A stretch of DNA of 64,000 bases from Pyrinomonas sp040289685. Its GTDB lineage: Bacteria > Acidobacteriota > Blastocatellia > Pyrinomonadales > Pyrinomonadaceae. This document shows, in pieces, positions 26,904-35,021 of the stretch. Each line of letters opens with the position of its first letter. Positions within the stretch are counted from its first letter, which is position 1. The stretch covers positions 1 through 64,000 of the forward strand of contig NZ_PSLQ01000010.1 in assembly GCF_040289685.1 (NCBI RefSeq), in the 5' to 3' direction. The notes below the pieces were generated by a model. It had not been told where the DNA came from. It searched no databases and was given only the letters and a program-made list of their open reading frames with translations. Made by a program: the position numbers and the translations under genes.

Positions 26904-26931
26904 ATTATACCACATTGCCGGCGGCAGCAAA
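26904..26931 (-). promoter_or_regulatory. Promoter for hflX-pgpH
   Basis: On the minus strand a perfect TATAAT (26904-26909) preceded by TGTGG, with TTTGCT (26926-26931, 16-nt spacer) or TTGCTG (15-nt spacer) as the -35. It is the best -10 hexamer in the window. Confidence 0.65.
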
Positions 26932-27349
26932 CGCTTTTTTCTCGCCAGATCTTTCACGGCTCGAGCGTGCCCGTCGCATGGGCGGAAGAGCCTTCTACGG
27001 CATCCATCAAGAGAGTTGAAACCGAGCCGATCTGATCTGCCTGCGTCTTCTCACCAGCCGAGGCGCACAAAAGCCGCATCGGCAACCGAACGAATTCGAT
27101 CCGTCTTCAGTTAGACCTTCGCCCAAGTGCGCCCTGGACCGCTGAAACCGCTTCGCCCGAATCGTTAGCGCCCTCGGTTGGACTTTCCGCTCGAGCTTGC
27201 TCTAGGTTTTCATGGCGGCATCGAGTCACGGCGCGCGCGTTTGCGACCGCGCGTGCAGCGGCAAACGGCGTGTTGGACATCGGTTGCGCGCCCGTCGTAT
27301 GATGAACCTTCGCTTTGTTTGAGCGGATCGGACGCATGTCGGCAAGAGC
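26932..27349. other. Divergent spacer between hflX and the beta-propeller gene
   Basis: No gene is supported. A possible plus-strand promoter TTGGAC (27273-27278), 19-nt spacer, TATGAT (27298-27303) lies about 47 bp before 27350. The remainder shows nothing recognisable. Confidence 0.4.
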
Positions 27350-28378
27350 ATGAGCGGAGCTGGAAAGATTTTGCGCATCGATCCGCCCGCGGCGATCCCG
27401 GGCGGAGAAGTGGCGATTGAATGCAGCGGTTTCGATACGAGCGATCTTCGTTCGTGCGTGGTGCATTTCAACGGCACGCCGGGGTGGCTAGTGGCGGCCT
27501 CGCCGCGGCGCGTGCTGGTGCTCGTGCCGGATGTCGGATACAGCGGCGAGATCGAAGTCCATCTTGCCTCCAGAAGCGGTCGCACGTCGGCTGCGCGTTT
27601 GCTGGTCGGGAACAAGTTGGCCGACGATCTGCACATGGTGGCCAATCCCGCTTTCGATCCGGACGACGGTTCGCTCTACGTGACGCGCTCGGGCTCGCGC
27701 GGGCAGCGCATGGCGAACTCTTTACTGCGGCTCAACGCCGCGGGCGAGCTGCTCCCCGTCACGGACGAGATCGTCAATCCAACCGGATTGGCCTTTGATC
27801 GCGAGGGTCAGCTCTACGTGACGAGCCGCTTGGACGGGACGGTTTACCGCGTTTCGGTCTTCGGCGAACTGATGCCGTTTGCGTCTGACCTCGGTGTGGC
27901 GACCGGGTTGGCCTTCGACCGCGAAGGCGTTTTGTACGTCGGCGACCGAACCGGGACCATCTACCGCGTTGACCAAATGGGCGCGGCGGAAAGTTGGGCG
28001 CGGCTTGAACCGTCGGTGGCAGCCTATCATCTGGCCTTTGGACCAGATGATGCGCTTTACGTCACTGGTCCAACCGTATCGAGTTATGAGGTCGTTCTGC
28101 GGCTCGATGAGCGCGGCAAAGCCGAGGTCTTCTACCGCGGACTCGGTCGGCCACAAGGCCTCGCTTTCGATCGCGAAGGTAATCTGTACGTTGCGGCCTC
28201 TTTGCATGGCCGGCGCGGGGTCGTGCGCATCAGTCCTGATGGCAACGAAGCGGAGATGTTCGTTGCCGGGATGAACGTGGTCGGTCTCGCTTTCGGTCCG
28301 GAAGGCGAAATGGTCGTTGCGACGAGCGACGCCATCTATCGTTTGGCGCTCGGCATTCGCGGGTTGTTGCTCGACTGA
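27350..28378 (+). CDS. TIG-like plus NHL/SMP-30-type beta-propeller protein
   Basis: 342 residues. An N-terminal Ig-like IPT/TIG module (about 8-85, RIDPPAAIPGGEVAIECSGF) is followed by a beta-propeller of repeating blades whose signature is GLAFDREG-x-LYV (seen near residues 144, 184 and 264, with variants FDPDDGSLYV and FGPDDALYV). Such propellers are found in lactonases, peptidyl-glycine lyase-like and NHL ligand-binding proteins. No signal peptide is present at the chosen ATG, which is odd for a TIG-propeller protein. The exact function is unknown. The gene stands alone after a spacer, followed by the M50 protease on the same strand. Confidence 0.75.
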   Translation: MSGAGKILRIDPPAAIPGGEVAIECSGFDTSDLRSCVVHFNGTPGWLVAASPRRVLVLVPDVGYSGEIEVHLASRSGRTSAARLLVGNKLADDLHMVANPAFDPDDGSLYVTRSGSRGQRMANSLLRLNAAGELLPVTDEIVNPTGLAFDREGQLYVTSRLDGTVYRVSVFGELMPFASDLGVATGLAFDREGVLYVGDRTGTIYRVDQMGAAESWARLEPSVAAYHLAFGPDDALYVTGPTVSSYEVVLRLDERGKAEVFYRGLGRPQGLAFDREGNLYVAASLHGRRGVVRISPDGNEAEMFVAGMNVVGLAFGPEGEMVVATSDAIYRLALGIRGLLLD

Positions 28379-28444
28379 TCCCGAGGCTGATGAGCATCCG
28401 AACCTCTTCGCCGTGAAGCTCCGTCCCCCGCAAAGGACGCGATT

Positions 28445-28473
28445 TTGACAGGCGAAAGGGCGCGTGTTAGCGT
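28445..28473 (+). promoter_or_regulatory. Possible promoter for the M50 protease
   Basis: A perfect -35 TTGACA (28445-28450), 17-nt spacer, weak -10 TAGCGT (28468-28473), 61 bp before the gene start. Confidence 0.4.
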
Positions 28474-28533
28474 GCTCGACTCATTCGAGCGAACGTCGTC
28501 AACCGGCGACGCCATCTTACGGTAAGATCTCGT

Positions 28534-29217
28534 ATGGGCGAATTGAACATCGGGCTTTTCATCCTTTACATGATCGCGCTGATCTTTTCGCTCTCGGCGC
28601 ACGAAGCGGCGCACGCCTGGATGTCGAATCGCTTCGGCGACGATCTGGCGCGCTCTTTGGGGCGCGTGACGCTCAATCCGACATCGCACGTCGATCCGGT
28701 TGGGACGCTGCTCTTTCCGGCGCTGGCGTTCTTCACCAACGCGCCGCTTCTCGGGTGGGCGCGTCCGACGCCCATCAATCCGGCCAACTGGTCCAATTAC
28801 CGCGTCGCCAATTTCTTCGTCTCCATCGCTGGAATATTGGCCAATGCGTTGATCGCCGTTGTCGCTGGTATCACGCTTCGCCTGTTGTTGGAGATGGGAA
28901 TGATCGCTTTTGGCGGCGGATGGTTCGTCCCGACGGCGACGGATTCGGCGATCGCGCGCGGCGCGGTCGAATTGCTCGTCGTCCTCTTCGTCCTTAACGT
29001 GACGCTGGCGATTTTCAACCTGCTTCCGATCCCGCCGCTCGACGGGAGCAAAATCCTGAGCAGTCTGCTGCCCGAACGGTTCGGCCAAGCGCTCGGAGCG
29101 CTCGATCAAATCGGCTTCATCCTGCTTTTTGTCGCCGTCTTCACGGGCGTCTTCGGCGTGATCTTTCGTTTCGTCATGCCCATCGCATGGTCGCTCTTGT
29201 TGCTCGGTTACAATTAA
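28534..29217 (+). CDS. Site-2 protease family (M50) membrane metalloprotease
   Basis: 227 residues, mostly hydrophobic. The zinc motif HEAAHAW (His23, Glu24, His27) lies in the first helix region and the third ligand Asp is in NLLPIPPLDGSKIL (about Asp170). This compact form without PDZ or CBS domains belongs to the S2P/M50B group often found next to trpS and scpA, which is the case here. It cleaves substrates within the membrane; the target is unknown. It precedes trpS by 146 bp. Confidence 0.9.
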   Translation: MGELNIGLFILYMIALIFSLSAHEAAHAWMSNRFGDDLARSLGRVTLNPTSHVDPVGTLLFPALAFFTNAPLLGWARPTPINPANWSNYRVANFFVSIAGILANALIAVVAGITLRLLLEMGMIAFGGGWFVPTATDSAIARGAVELLVVLFVLNVTLAIFNLLPIPPLDGSKILSSLLPERFGQALGALDQIGFILLFVAVFTGVFGVIFRFVMPIAWSLLLLGYN

Positions 29218-29363
29218 AGGGCGGCACGCGTCGCGGGCCTTGCTCGAAGGGAGCGCGCTGCTGAGTGCGACTGCCAAAAGAGCGTTCTCGGGCGATCGAG
29301 CGAATGGAGCGCAGAAGCGGTGCTCAACGCTTGAGCGGAAGGATGGGTTAGTTGGGGTGAACT

Positions 29364-30350
29364 ATGAAGAAGAGGATTCTCAGCGGAGTGCAGCCTTCGG
29401 GCAACATACATCTTGGCAACTACCTCGGCGCGCTGCGCAACTGGGTCGCTTTGCAGCACGAATACGAAAGCTTCTTCTGCATCGTCAATCTGCACGCGAT
29501 CACGCTTCCGCAAGACCCAGCGGAGCTGGCCGCCAAGACGCGCGAGCTGGCGCGCATTTATCTGGCGGTCGGCATCGATCCGAAAGTTTCCACTATCTTC
29601 GTGCAATCGGACGTGCCGGAACATGCTGAGCTGGCCTGGGTGCTCAATTGCATCACGCGCATGTCGGAACTCGAACGCATGACGCAGTTCAAAGAGAAAG
29701 CGCGGCGGCAGCGCGAAAACGTCGGCGTCGGGATCTTCGATTACCCGGTCTTGATGGCCGCCGACATCTTACTCTATCAAGCCGATCTCGTCCCAGTTGG
29801 CGAAGACCAGAAGCAACACTTGGAGTTGACGCGCGATCTCGCCGAACGCTTCAACCGCGACTACGGCGAAACGTTTCGCGTGCCGGAGCCTTTCATCCCG
29901 CCCGTTGGGGCGCGCATCATGTCGCTGAGCGATCCGACCAAGAAGATGTCTAAATCGGACGACGACGAAAAGGGCGCCGTCGGGTTGCTCGACGACCCGG
30001 ATACGGTGCGCAACAAGTTCCGTCGTGCCGTGACGGATTCGGGCATGGAGATCAAGTTCGATGAACAACGCCCGGCGATCAATAACTTGTTGACCATTTA
30101 CCAATTGCTTACCGGCCGAACGCGACAAGAGATCGAAGAGCGTTTCAGCGGGCGCGGCTACGCGCAGCTCAAGAGCGAGCTCGCCGATGTGACCATCGAA
30201 TTCTTGCGCCCGCTGCAAGAGCGCATACGCGCCGTCAGCGATGAGGAATTGAACCGCATCTTGGCCCAAGGGGCCGAGCGCGCACGCAGCATCGCCGGAG
30301 AGACTTACCGTTTGGTCAAAGAACGCATGGGGCTCGTGGGCGCCTTTTAG
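29364..30350 (+). CDS. trpS: Tryptophanyl-tRNA synthetase
   Basis: 328 residues, usual length for bacterial TrpRS, a class I synthetase that charges tRNA-Trp. The HIGH-like signature is HLGN (residues 16-19, in PSGNIHLGNYLGAL) and the KMSKS loop is intact (KKMSKSDDDEKG, about 193-205). MAADILLYQADLVPVGEDQ is the conserved tryptophan/dimer region. The gene follows the M50 protease and precedes scpAB, a neighbourhood seen in several phyla. Confidence 0.96.
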   Translation: MKKRILSGVQPSGNIHLGNYLGALRNWVALQHEYESFFCIVNLHAITLPQDPAELAAKTRELARIYLAVGIDPKVSTIFVQSDVPEHAELAWVLNCITRMSELERMTQFKEKARRQRENVGVGIFDYPVLMAADILLYQADLVPVGEDQKQHLELTRDLAERFNRDYGETFRVPEPFIPPVGARIMSLSDPTKKMSKSDDDEKGAVGLLDDPDTVRNKFRRAVTDSGMEIKFDEQRPAINNLLTIYQLLTGRTRQEIEERFSGRGYAQLKSELADVTIEFLRPLQERIRAVSDEELNRILAQGAERARSIAGETYRLVKERMGLVGAF

Positions 30351-30360
30351 AAAAACGGGG

Positions 30361-30403
30361 GAGCGCGAGGGGGCTGTAATCCCCCTCACTGCACCCCCTC
30401 GCT
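30361..30403 (+). terminator. G-rich hairpin(s) after trpS
   Basis: GAGGGGG (30367-30373) pairs with CCCCCTC (30381-30387). The same G run, as GCGAGGGGG, can instead pair with a second CCCCCTCGC ending near 30403. The two folds exclude one another. No U-tract follows, so terminator function is only likely. Confidence 0.45.
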
Positions 30404-30459
30404 ACAGCATTGATGTCCGTTTCGATGCCCGGCCAGAAGACGTGACTGGCTTCTAGATG

Positions 30460-30488
30460 TTGTGGTCGTGTCGCGATCGGGGTACAAT
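30460..30488 (+). promoter_or_regulatory. Promoter for scpA-scpB
   Basis: TTGTGG (30460-30465), 17-nt spacer, TACAAT (30483-30488), 43 bp before the scpA ATG. Good match in hexamers and spacing. Confidence 0.65.
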
Positions 30489-30531
30489 CCGTTGATCTTC
30501 GGCGGGCTAAGGATTCCGCGCCGATAGCGAG

Positions 30532-31344
30532 ATGGGCGAGGAGAGCGCAATCGAAAAAGAAGAGGCGACTCCGATCAACGTCGCGGGGGCCGCTCCGGCG
30601 CTCGTCGTCGAGCGCGGCGGTGAGGAGTTGAAGCTGGTCCTCGGCGAATTTGCCGGGCCACTCGACTTGTTGCTCTATCTCATTCGTCAGGAGCGCGTGA
30701 ACATATACGATATCCCGATCGCGCGCATCACGGACGAATATCTGCGCTACTTGCGTTTGATGCAGGAGCTTGATATCGCCGTAGCGGGCGAATTCCTCGT
30801 TATGGCGGCGACGCTGCTGGAGATCAAATCGCGCATGCTCTTGCCGCGCGAACCGTCGGCTGATAGTCAGGGCGCGGTCCTTGAAGAGGACCCGCGGCAA
30901 GAACTGGTCGCGCGTCTTCTCGAATACCAGAAGTATAAGGCGGCAGCCCAGATGCTTTGGTCCAAAGCGACCATCGAACAGGCGATCTTCACGCGTGCAC
31001 CGCTGGAAACCGACGAGCAGAATCCAGAGATCGCTGCCACGGTCTTCGATCTGTTCAGGGTCTTTCAGCAGATCCTCGCCCGTCGACGGCAAGAGGTTTT
31101 GCTTGAGATCGAGCGTGACGAGGTTCGCATGACCGACATGATCGAACGGATGAGCGCGGCGATCGAAGCGCGCGGCGAGTTAAACTTGCGCGAGTTCTTC
31201 GAAACGCTCCGCTCGCGGCGCGAACTCGTGCTCGCCTTTCTCGCCGTGCTCGAACTGGTGCGCACGGCGGCGATCTCGCTCATCCAGCGCGAAATTTTCG
31301 GCGACATCATCGCCCGAAGAGTTGAACGTTCGATTGAAACATGA
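30532..31344 (+). CDS. scpA: Segregation and condensation protein A (kleisin)
   Basis: 270 residues. ScpA is the kleisin subunit that bridges the Smc dimer in chromosome condensation. The diagnostic N-terminus is LKLVLGEFAGPLDLLLYLIR, followed by NIYDIPIARITDEYLRYL and FLVMAATLLEIKSRMLLPR. The C-terminal winged helix (ELNLREFFETLRSRRELVLAFLAVLELVR) binds the Smc head. It carries an acidic N-terminal extension of about 25 residues. It overlaps scpB by 4 nt (ATGA), so the pair is translationally coupled. Confidence 0.95.
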   Translation: MGEESAIEKEEATPINVAGAAPALVVERGGEELKLVLGEFAGPLDLLLYLIRQERVNIYDIPIARITDEYLRYLRLMQELDIAVAGEFLVMAATLLEIKSRMLLPREPSADSQGAVLEEDPRQELVARLLEYQKYKAAAQMLWSKATIEQAIFTRAPLETDEQNPEIAATVFDLFRVFQQILARRRQEVLLEIERDEVRMTDMIERMSAAIEARGELNLREFFETLRSRRELVLAFLAVLELVRTAAISLIQREIFGDIIARRVERSIET

Positions 31345-32045
31345 GCAGACGCAAGAAAGCCACGAACGAAATCGAAGATCCCTTTCCGCATGAACCGCTG
31401 CCGACAAACGGGCACCGAGCGGAAGAAGAGGTCGTGCAACCGGAAGAAGTTCTGACAGAGGTTGCGCCCGATGGTCCAGAGGCCGTGCCGACGACATCCA
31501 GCGCACGCAGCATGGCCGAATTGATGGCGATCATCGAGGCTTTGATCTTCGTTTCAGCAGAGCCGTTGTCGGTCAAGGCCATGGCCGAAGTGCTGGGCGA
31601 AGATCGCGGTTGGGTGGAAACGGCTGTGGAAGCGTTGGCGCGCGAGTTCAACGAACGAGGCGGCGGCTTGATGATGCGCGAAGTGGCGGGCGGGTGGCAG
31701 ATCGCAACGCGCCCGGAGTATCACGAGTACGTGCGCGCCTTTTTGCGCGCACAACCGAACGCGCGGTTGTCATTGGCCGCGCTCGAGACGCTGGCCGTGA
31801 TCGCCTACAAGCAACCGATTACTGTCCCTGAAATCCTCGAAATACGCGGCGTGCAATCGACCTCGGCCATCAAGACGTTGCTCGAAAAGCGGCTCATCGT
31901 CGCCAAAGGACGAAAAGAGACGGTGGGCCGCCCGATGATGTACGGCACGTCGAAAGAGTTTCTGTTACAGTTCGGCTTAAAGGACCTGTCAGAACTTCCG
32001 AGCATCGAGGATTTCGAGGACTTGACCGCAGGGACTGAAACGTAG
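31341..32045 (+). CDS. scpB: Segregation and condensation protein B
   Basis: 234 residues. ScpB dimers bind the centre of ScpA in the Smc-ScpAB complex. After a polar N-terminal extension (about 1-55), two winged-helix domains follow: MAELMAIIEALIFVSAEPLS, then ALAREFNERGGGLMMREVAGGWQ, RLSLAALETLAVIAYKQPIT and the family signature PEILEIRGVQSTSAIKTLLE with GRKETVGRPMMYGTSKEFLL. It starts in the ATGA overlap with scpA. In many genomes rluB follows directly; here a hydrolase gene intervenes. Confidence 0.95.
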   Translation: MSRRKKATNEIEDPFPHEPLPTNGHRAEEEVVQPEEVLTEVAPDGPEAVPTTSSARSMAELMAIIEALIFVSAEPLSVKAMAEVLGEDRGWVETAVEALAREFNERGGGLMMREVAGGWQIATRPEYHEYVRAFLRAQPNARLSLAALETLAVIAYKQPITVPEILEIRGVQSTSAIKTLLEKRLIVAKGRKETVGRPMMYGTSKEFLLQFGLKDLSELPSIEDFEDLTAGTET

Positions 32046-32060
32046 CGACGTTTGGACCAA

Positions 32061-32270
32061 GCCTCGGGCGAAAACTTGCAGCGCACGACCGTGCGCAAGA
32101 ACGGGTGCTTCTGCTTGCGCGCCTCAGACGAAAACCTTGCGGTACGGACAAAGCGCGCTCCTACTGCGTGCGCGTCGCCTTTTACTGCAGGAAGGTGTGA
32201 AAGAAGCGATGCTCTAGATAAAGCGCGTCTTGTTCGCGCGCCTTTCACCGGCCGTTTCGGTGCCGGAATC
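32061..32270. repeat. Decayed repeat cluster after scpB
   Basis: GCCTCGGGCGAAAACTTGC (32061-32079) recurs as GCCTCAGACGAAAACCTTGC (32121-32140), a 60-bp step. A second degenerate element of the form AAAGCGCG..(C)TTG..CGCGCGCC also repeats near 32098, 32150 and 32220. No reading frame is supported in 32046-32342. Confidence 0.45.
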
Positions 32271-32342
32271 CGCAAGCTTTAGCCGTGAGGAGACGGCGCA
32301 CAACTTTTGCGGAGTTATGCGGCTCTACTTCATTGGGATGAA

Positions 32343-33701
32343 ATGGTCAGATGCGCGCTCGTCGTTTTGGCTTTGTTGCTGATCGGTCAGATCGGTCATA
32401 CGCTTGTCATCTCTCAAGAACGAAAAGCTATGGAATCATCCGATCTCGTCAGTACAGCGCAAGAGGTCGTCGAGTTGCTTGCGAGCGGGAATTTCCTTCG
32501 CGCTGAGAGCTATTTCGATGATGCGATGAAAGCGGCGCTGCCGCCGGAGAAGCTGCGGGAGACTTGGAACGCGATCGTCGCCCAAGCAGGAGCCTTCAAG
32601 CGGCAGGTTCGCACGAGAACGGAGAAGCGCGGCGGCTACGATGTGGTGATCATCACCTGCGAATTTGCCAGGGCGAACGTAGAGACACAGATCGTCTTCG
32701 ATTCAGCGAAACGGATCGCCGGTCTTTTCTTCGCGCCGGCCAAAGAGGCAGTGGAATACAAGCCGCCCAGCTATGTGAAGCCGAACGCTTTTCGAGAAAA
32801 AGAGGTGACGATCGGCTCAGGGGAGTGGACTCTTCCCGCCACCTTGGCGTTGCCGACTGGGCAGGGACCATTCCCCGCCGTCGTGCTGGTGCATGGGTCG
32901 GGGCCGCACGACCGTGACGAAACGGTTGGACCGAATAAACCGTTTCGCGATCTGGCCTGGGGATTGGCGTCGCGCGGGATCGCCGTCTTGCGTTACGAGA
33001 AACGAACCAAACAGCACGCCGACAAAATCAAAACGATGAGGGAGCGTTTCACCGTCAAGGAAGAGGTCGTTGATGATGCGCTCGCTGCCGTCGCCCTTTT
33101 GCGTCGGACGGAAGGAGTAGATGCGAGACGAATCTTCGTGCTCGGCCACAGCTTAGGCGGGATGTTGGTCCCGCGCATCGGAGCATCTGATCCGAACATC
33201 GCTGGATTCATCGTGCTGGCTGGCGCGACGAAACCGCTGGAGGATGCGATCTTTGAACAGATGACCTATGTTTTCTCGCTCGATGGAATGATCTCCAAAG
33301 AGGAGGAAGCGCAACTGGAAGAGATCAAAAGGCAAGTGGCCCAGATCAAGGGTTTGAGGCCATCGGAGGCGAACCCCGATGCAAACATATTGGGCGCTCC
33401 CGTCTCCTACTGGCTCGATTTACGAGGGTACGATCCAACGGAGGCGGCGAAGTCTTTGAAGCAACCGATGTTGATCTTGCAAGGCGGACGGGATTATCAG
33501 GTGACGATGAGTGATTTTCAAAGATGGGAAAAAGCTTTGTCCAAAAGGCCAAATGTCGAATTCAAGTACTACCCTGATCTAAATCATCTCTTCATCGAAG
33601 GAAACGGCAAGAGTTCACCCGCGGAGTACAACGTGCCCGGTCACGTCGCCGAGACGGTGATCGCCGACATCGCCGATTGGATCAAGAGGCACGGCGGCTA
33701 A
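32343..33701 (+). CDS. Exported alpha/beta hydrolase with N-terminal DUF3887-like domain
   Basis: 452 residues from the chosen ATG (a TTG 12 codons upstream is possible). A signal peptide or TM (VRCALVVLALLLIGQIGHTL) precedes a DUF3887-like domain (about 30-120, AQEVVELLASGNFLRAESYFDDAM). The alpha/beta hydrolase follows with PAVVLVHGSGPHDRDET, the nucleophile elbow LGHSLGGM (Ser270), LILQGGRDYQV (acid Asp) and PDLNHLF (His). Related enzymes are prolyl-oligopeptidase-like or acyl esterases; the substrate is unknown. It lies between scpB and rluB, which are neighbours in many genomes, with long non-coding spacers on both sides, so it may be an insertion. Confidence 0.85.
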   Translation: MVRCALVVLALLLIGQIGHTLVISQERKAMESSDLVSTAQEVVELLASGNFLRAESYFDDAMKAALPPEKLRETWNAIVAQAGAFKRQVRTRTEKRGGYDVVIITCEFARANVETQIVFDSAKRIAGLFFAPAKEAVEYKPPSYVKPNAFREKEVTIGSGEWTLPATLALPTGQGPFPAVVLVHGSGPHDRDETVGPNKPFRDLAWGLASRGIAVLRYEKRTKQHADKIKTMRERFTVKEEVVDDALAAVALLRRTEGVDARRIFVLGHSLGGMLVPRIGASDPNIAGFIVLAGATKPLEDAIFEQMTYVFSLDGMISKEEEAQLEEIKRQVAQIKGLRPSEANPDANILGAPVSYWLDLRGYDPTEAAKSLKQPMLILQGGRDYQVTMSDFQRWEKALSKRPNVEFKYYPDLNHLFIEGNGKSSPAEYNVPGHVAETVIADIADWIKRHGG

Positions 33702-34110
33702 CCAAACGAGGATGCAAAGCTTATTCTGACGGGCTGTGCTCCCCGCTGGGGTTGCGGATGGAAAACGCCTGACCGGTTGCGCCTTTCGATCTCCGGCTCG
33801 CTTCAGCTCGCGCGCTTTTTCGCGCGCTGCACGGGTTGGATCTACGTCAGGAGGTGGGCCACAAAACCAAGCGCCCCGCCGTTGCTGAAAGATCGAGGCG
33901 AGATGTTCCGCTGAGATCGACGCGAAATCAAGGCGAGAACGACCATCGGCGCACGGCGTGCAGATGGCAACGGGCGAGTCAGATGCGTTACAATCCGTAA
34001 TCGGCAGGGGCGATAACCACGAGTGATAATTGGTCCTACTTTGGCAGAGCGCCGTTTTTTGCGGGGAGTCTTTAGTGCAAGGCGATCGGTTTGCCTTTGA
34101 ACGGGCGGAA
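33702..34110. other. Spacer before rluB with a possible promoter
   Basis: No gene is supported. A small hairpin GCGCGCTTTTTCGCGCGC lies near 33807. A possible promoter is TGGCAA (33965-33970), 18-nt spacer, TACAAT (33989-33994), giving a leader of about 110 nt before the rluB start. Confidence 0.4.
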
Positions 34111-34884
34111 ATGGAAGAGCGATTGCAAAAGTTGATTGCGGCGGCAGGCATCGCTTCGCGGCGCAAAGCCGAAGAATTGATCCTCGCCGGCGAGGTGAGC
34201 GTCAACGGTCGGACGGTGCGCGAACTCGGCACCAGAGCTGACCCTGAACGAGACCACATCAAGGTCGGCGGGCGGCTCATCAATCCCTTGCTCCAACGGC
34301 GCGAGAAGGTCTACGTCTTGCTCAACAAGCCGCGCGGCGTACTGACCAGCCTCTCCGATCCCAAAGGACGCCCGCTCGTCACCGATTTTGTTCCGCCTTC
34401 GCTCGGGCGGCTCGTGCCCGTGGGCCGACTCGACTTCAACACCGAGGGATTGCTCATCTTGACCAACGATGGCGAATTGGCCAATTTCATCGCCGCCGGA
34501 CGCGCCGTCGCCAAAGTCTATGAAGTGAAGGTCAAAGGCAAACCGCCTGAGGAGGCCATTGAACGCCTGCGACGCGGTTTACGACTCGACGACAAGACGC
34601 GCACGGCTCCGGCAGAGATTCGCAAACTAGCTGAAACCGACGCCAACACGTGGTATGAAGTGGTCCTGCGCGAGGGCAAGAATCAACAGATCCGGCGCAT
34701 GTTCGACGAAATCGGCTATTCGGTCGTCAAGCTTCGTCGCGTCGCCATCGGTCCAGTTCGCGATGAACGGCTCGCTCCCGGCCAGTGGCGCTTGCTACGC
34801 GCTGAAGAGATCAAAGCCTTGCGCGCAGCCAAAGCGCCGCTGCGCTCGCGCACGCTCTCGCGCCGCAGCCGCGGGCGCACATAA
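34111..34884 (+). CDS. rluB: 23S rRNA pseudouridine synthase, RluB/RsuA family
   Basis: 257 residues. An N-terminal S4 RNA-binding domain (MEERLQKLIAAAGIASRRKA... VSVNGRTVRELG, about 1-60) precedes the RsuA-type catalytic domain with YVLLNKPRGVLTSLSDPKGR and the catalytic Asp108 in GRLDFNTEGLLILTND, then EGKNQQIRRMFDEIGY. RluB makes the pseudouridine at 23S position 2605 in E. coli, and proximity to scpAB favours that role over RsuA. The tail is basic (RTLSRRSRGRT). I start at MEERL because the S4 domain begins there; an extra 27 codons in frame are not conserved-looking. Confidence 0.9.
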   Translation: MEERLQKLIAAAGIASRRKAEELILAGEVSVNGRTVRELGTRADPERDHIKVGGRLINPLLQRREKVYVLLNKPRGVLTSLSDPKGRPLVTDFVPPSLGRLVPVGRLDFNTEGLLILTNDGELANFIAAGRAVAKVYEVKVKGKPPEEAIERLRRGLRLDDKTRTAPAEIRKLAETDANTWYEVVLREGKNQQIRRMFDEIGYSVVKLRRVAIGPVRDERLAPGQWRLLRAEEIKALRAAKAPLRSRTLSRRSRGRT

Positions 34885-35021
34885 AGCCGCCTTATGCTGC
34901 GCTCGCCGAAGATTGACGTTGTTTTGGTGTGGATAAAGAAGATTTATGGCGGCGATTGGGCTAGAATAGAAGGCGAAAAGGGGGCGTCGAGCGCCCGAAC
35001 ACCTTCTATATCGGAGCGAGC

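Noticed and set aside
28336..29277. 313-codon minus-strand frame
   Set aside because: Antisense to the M50 protease; highly charged, repetitive composition typical of shadow frames in GC-rich DNA.
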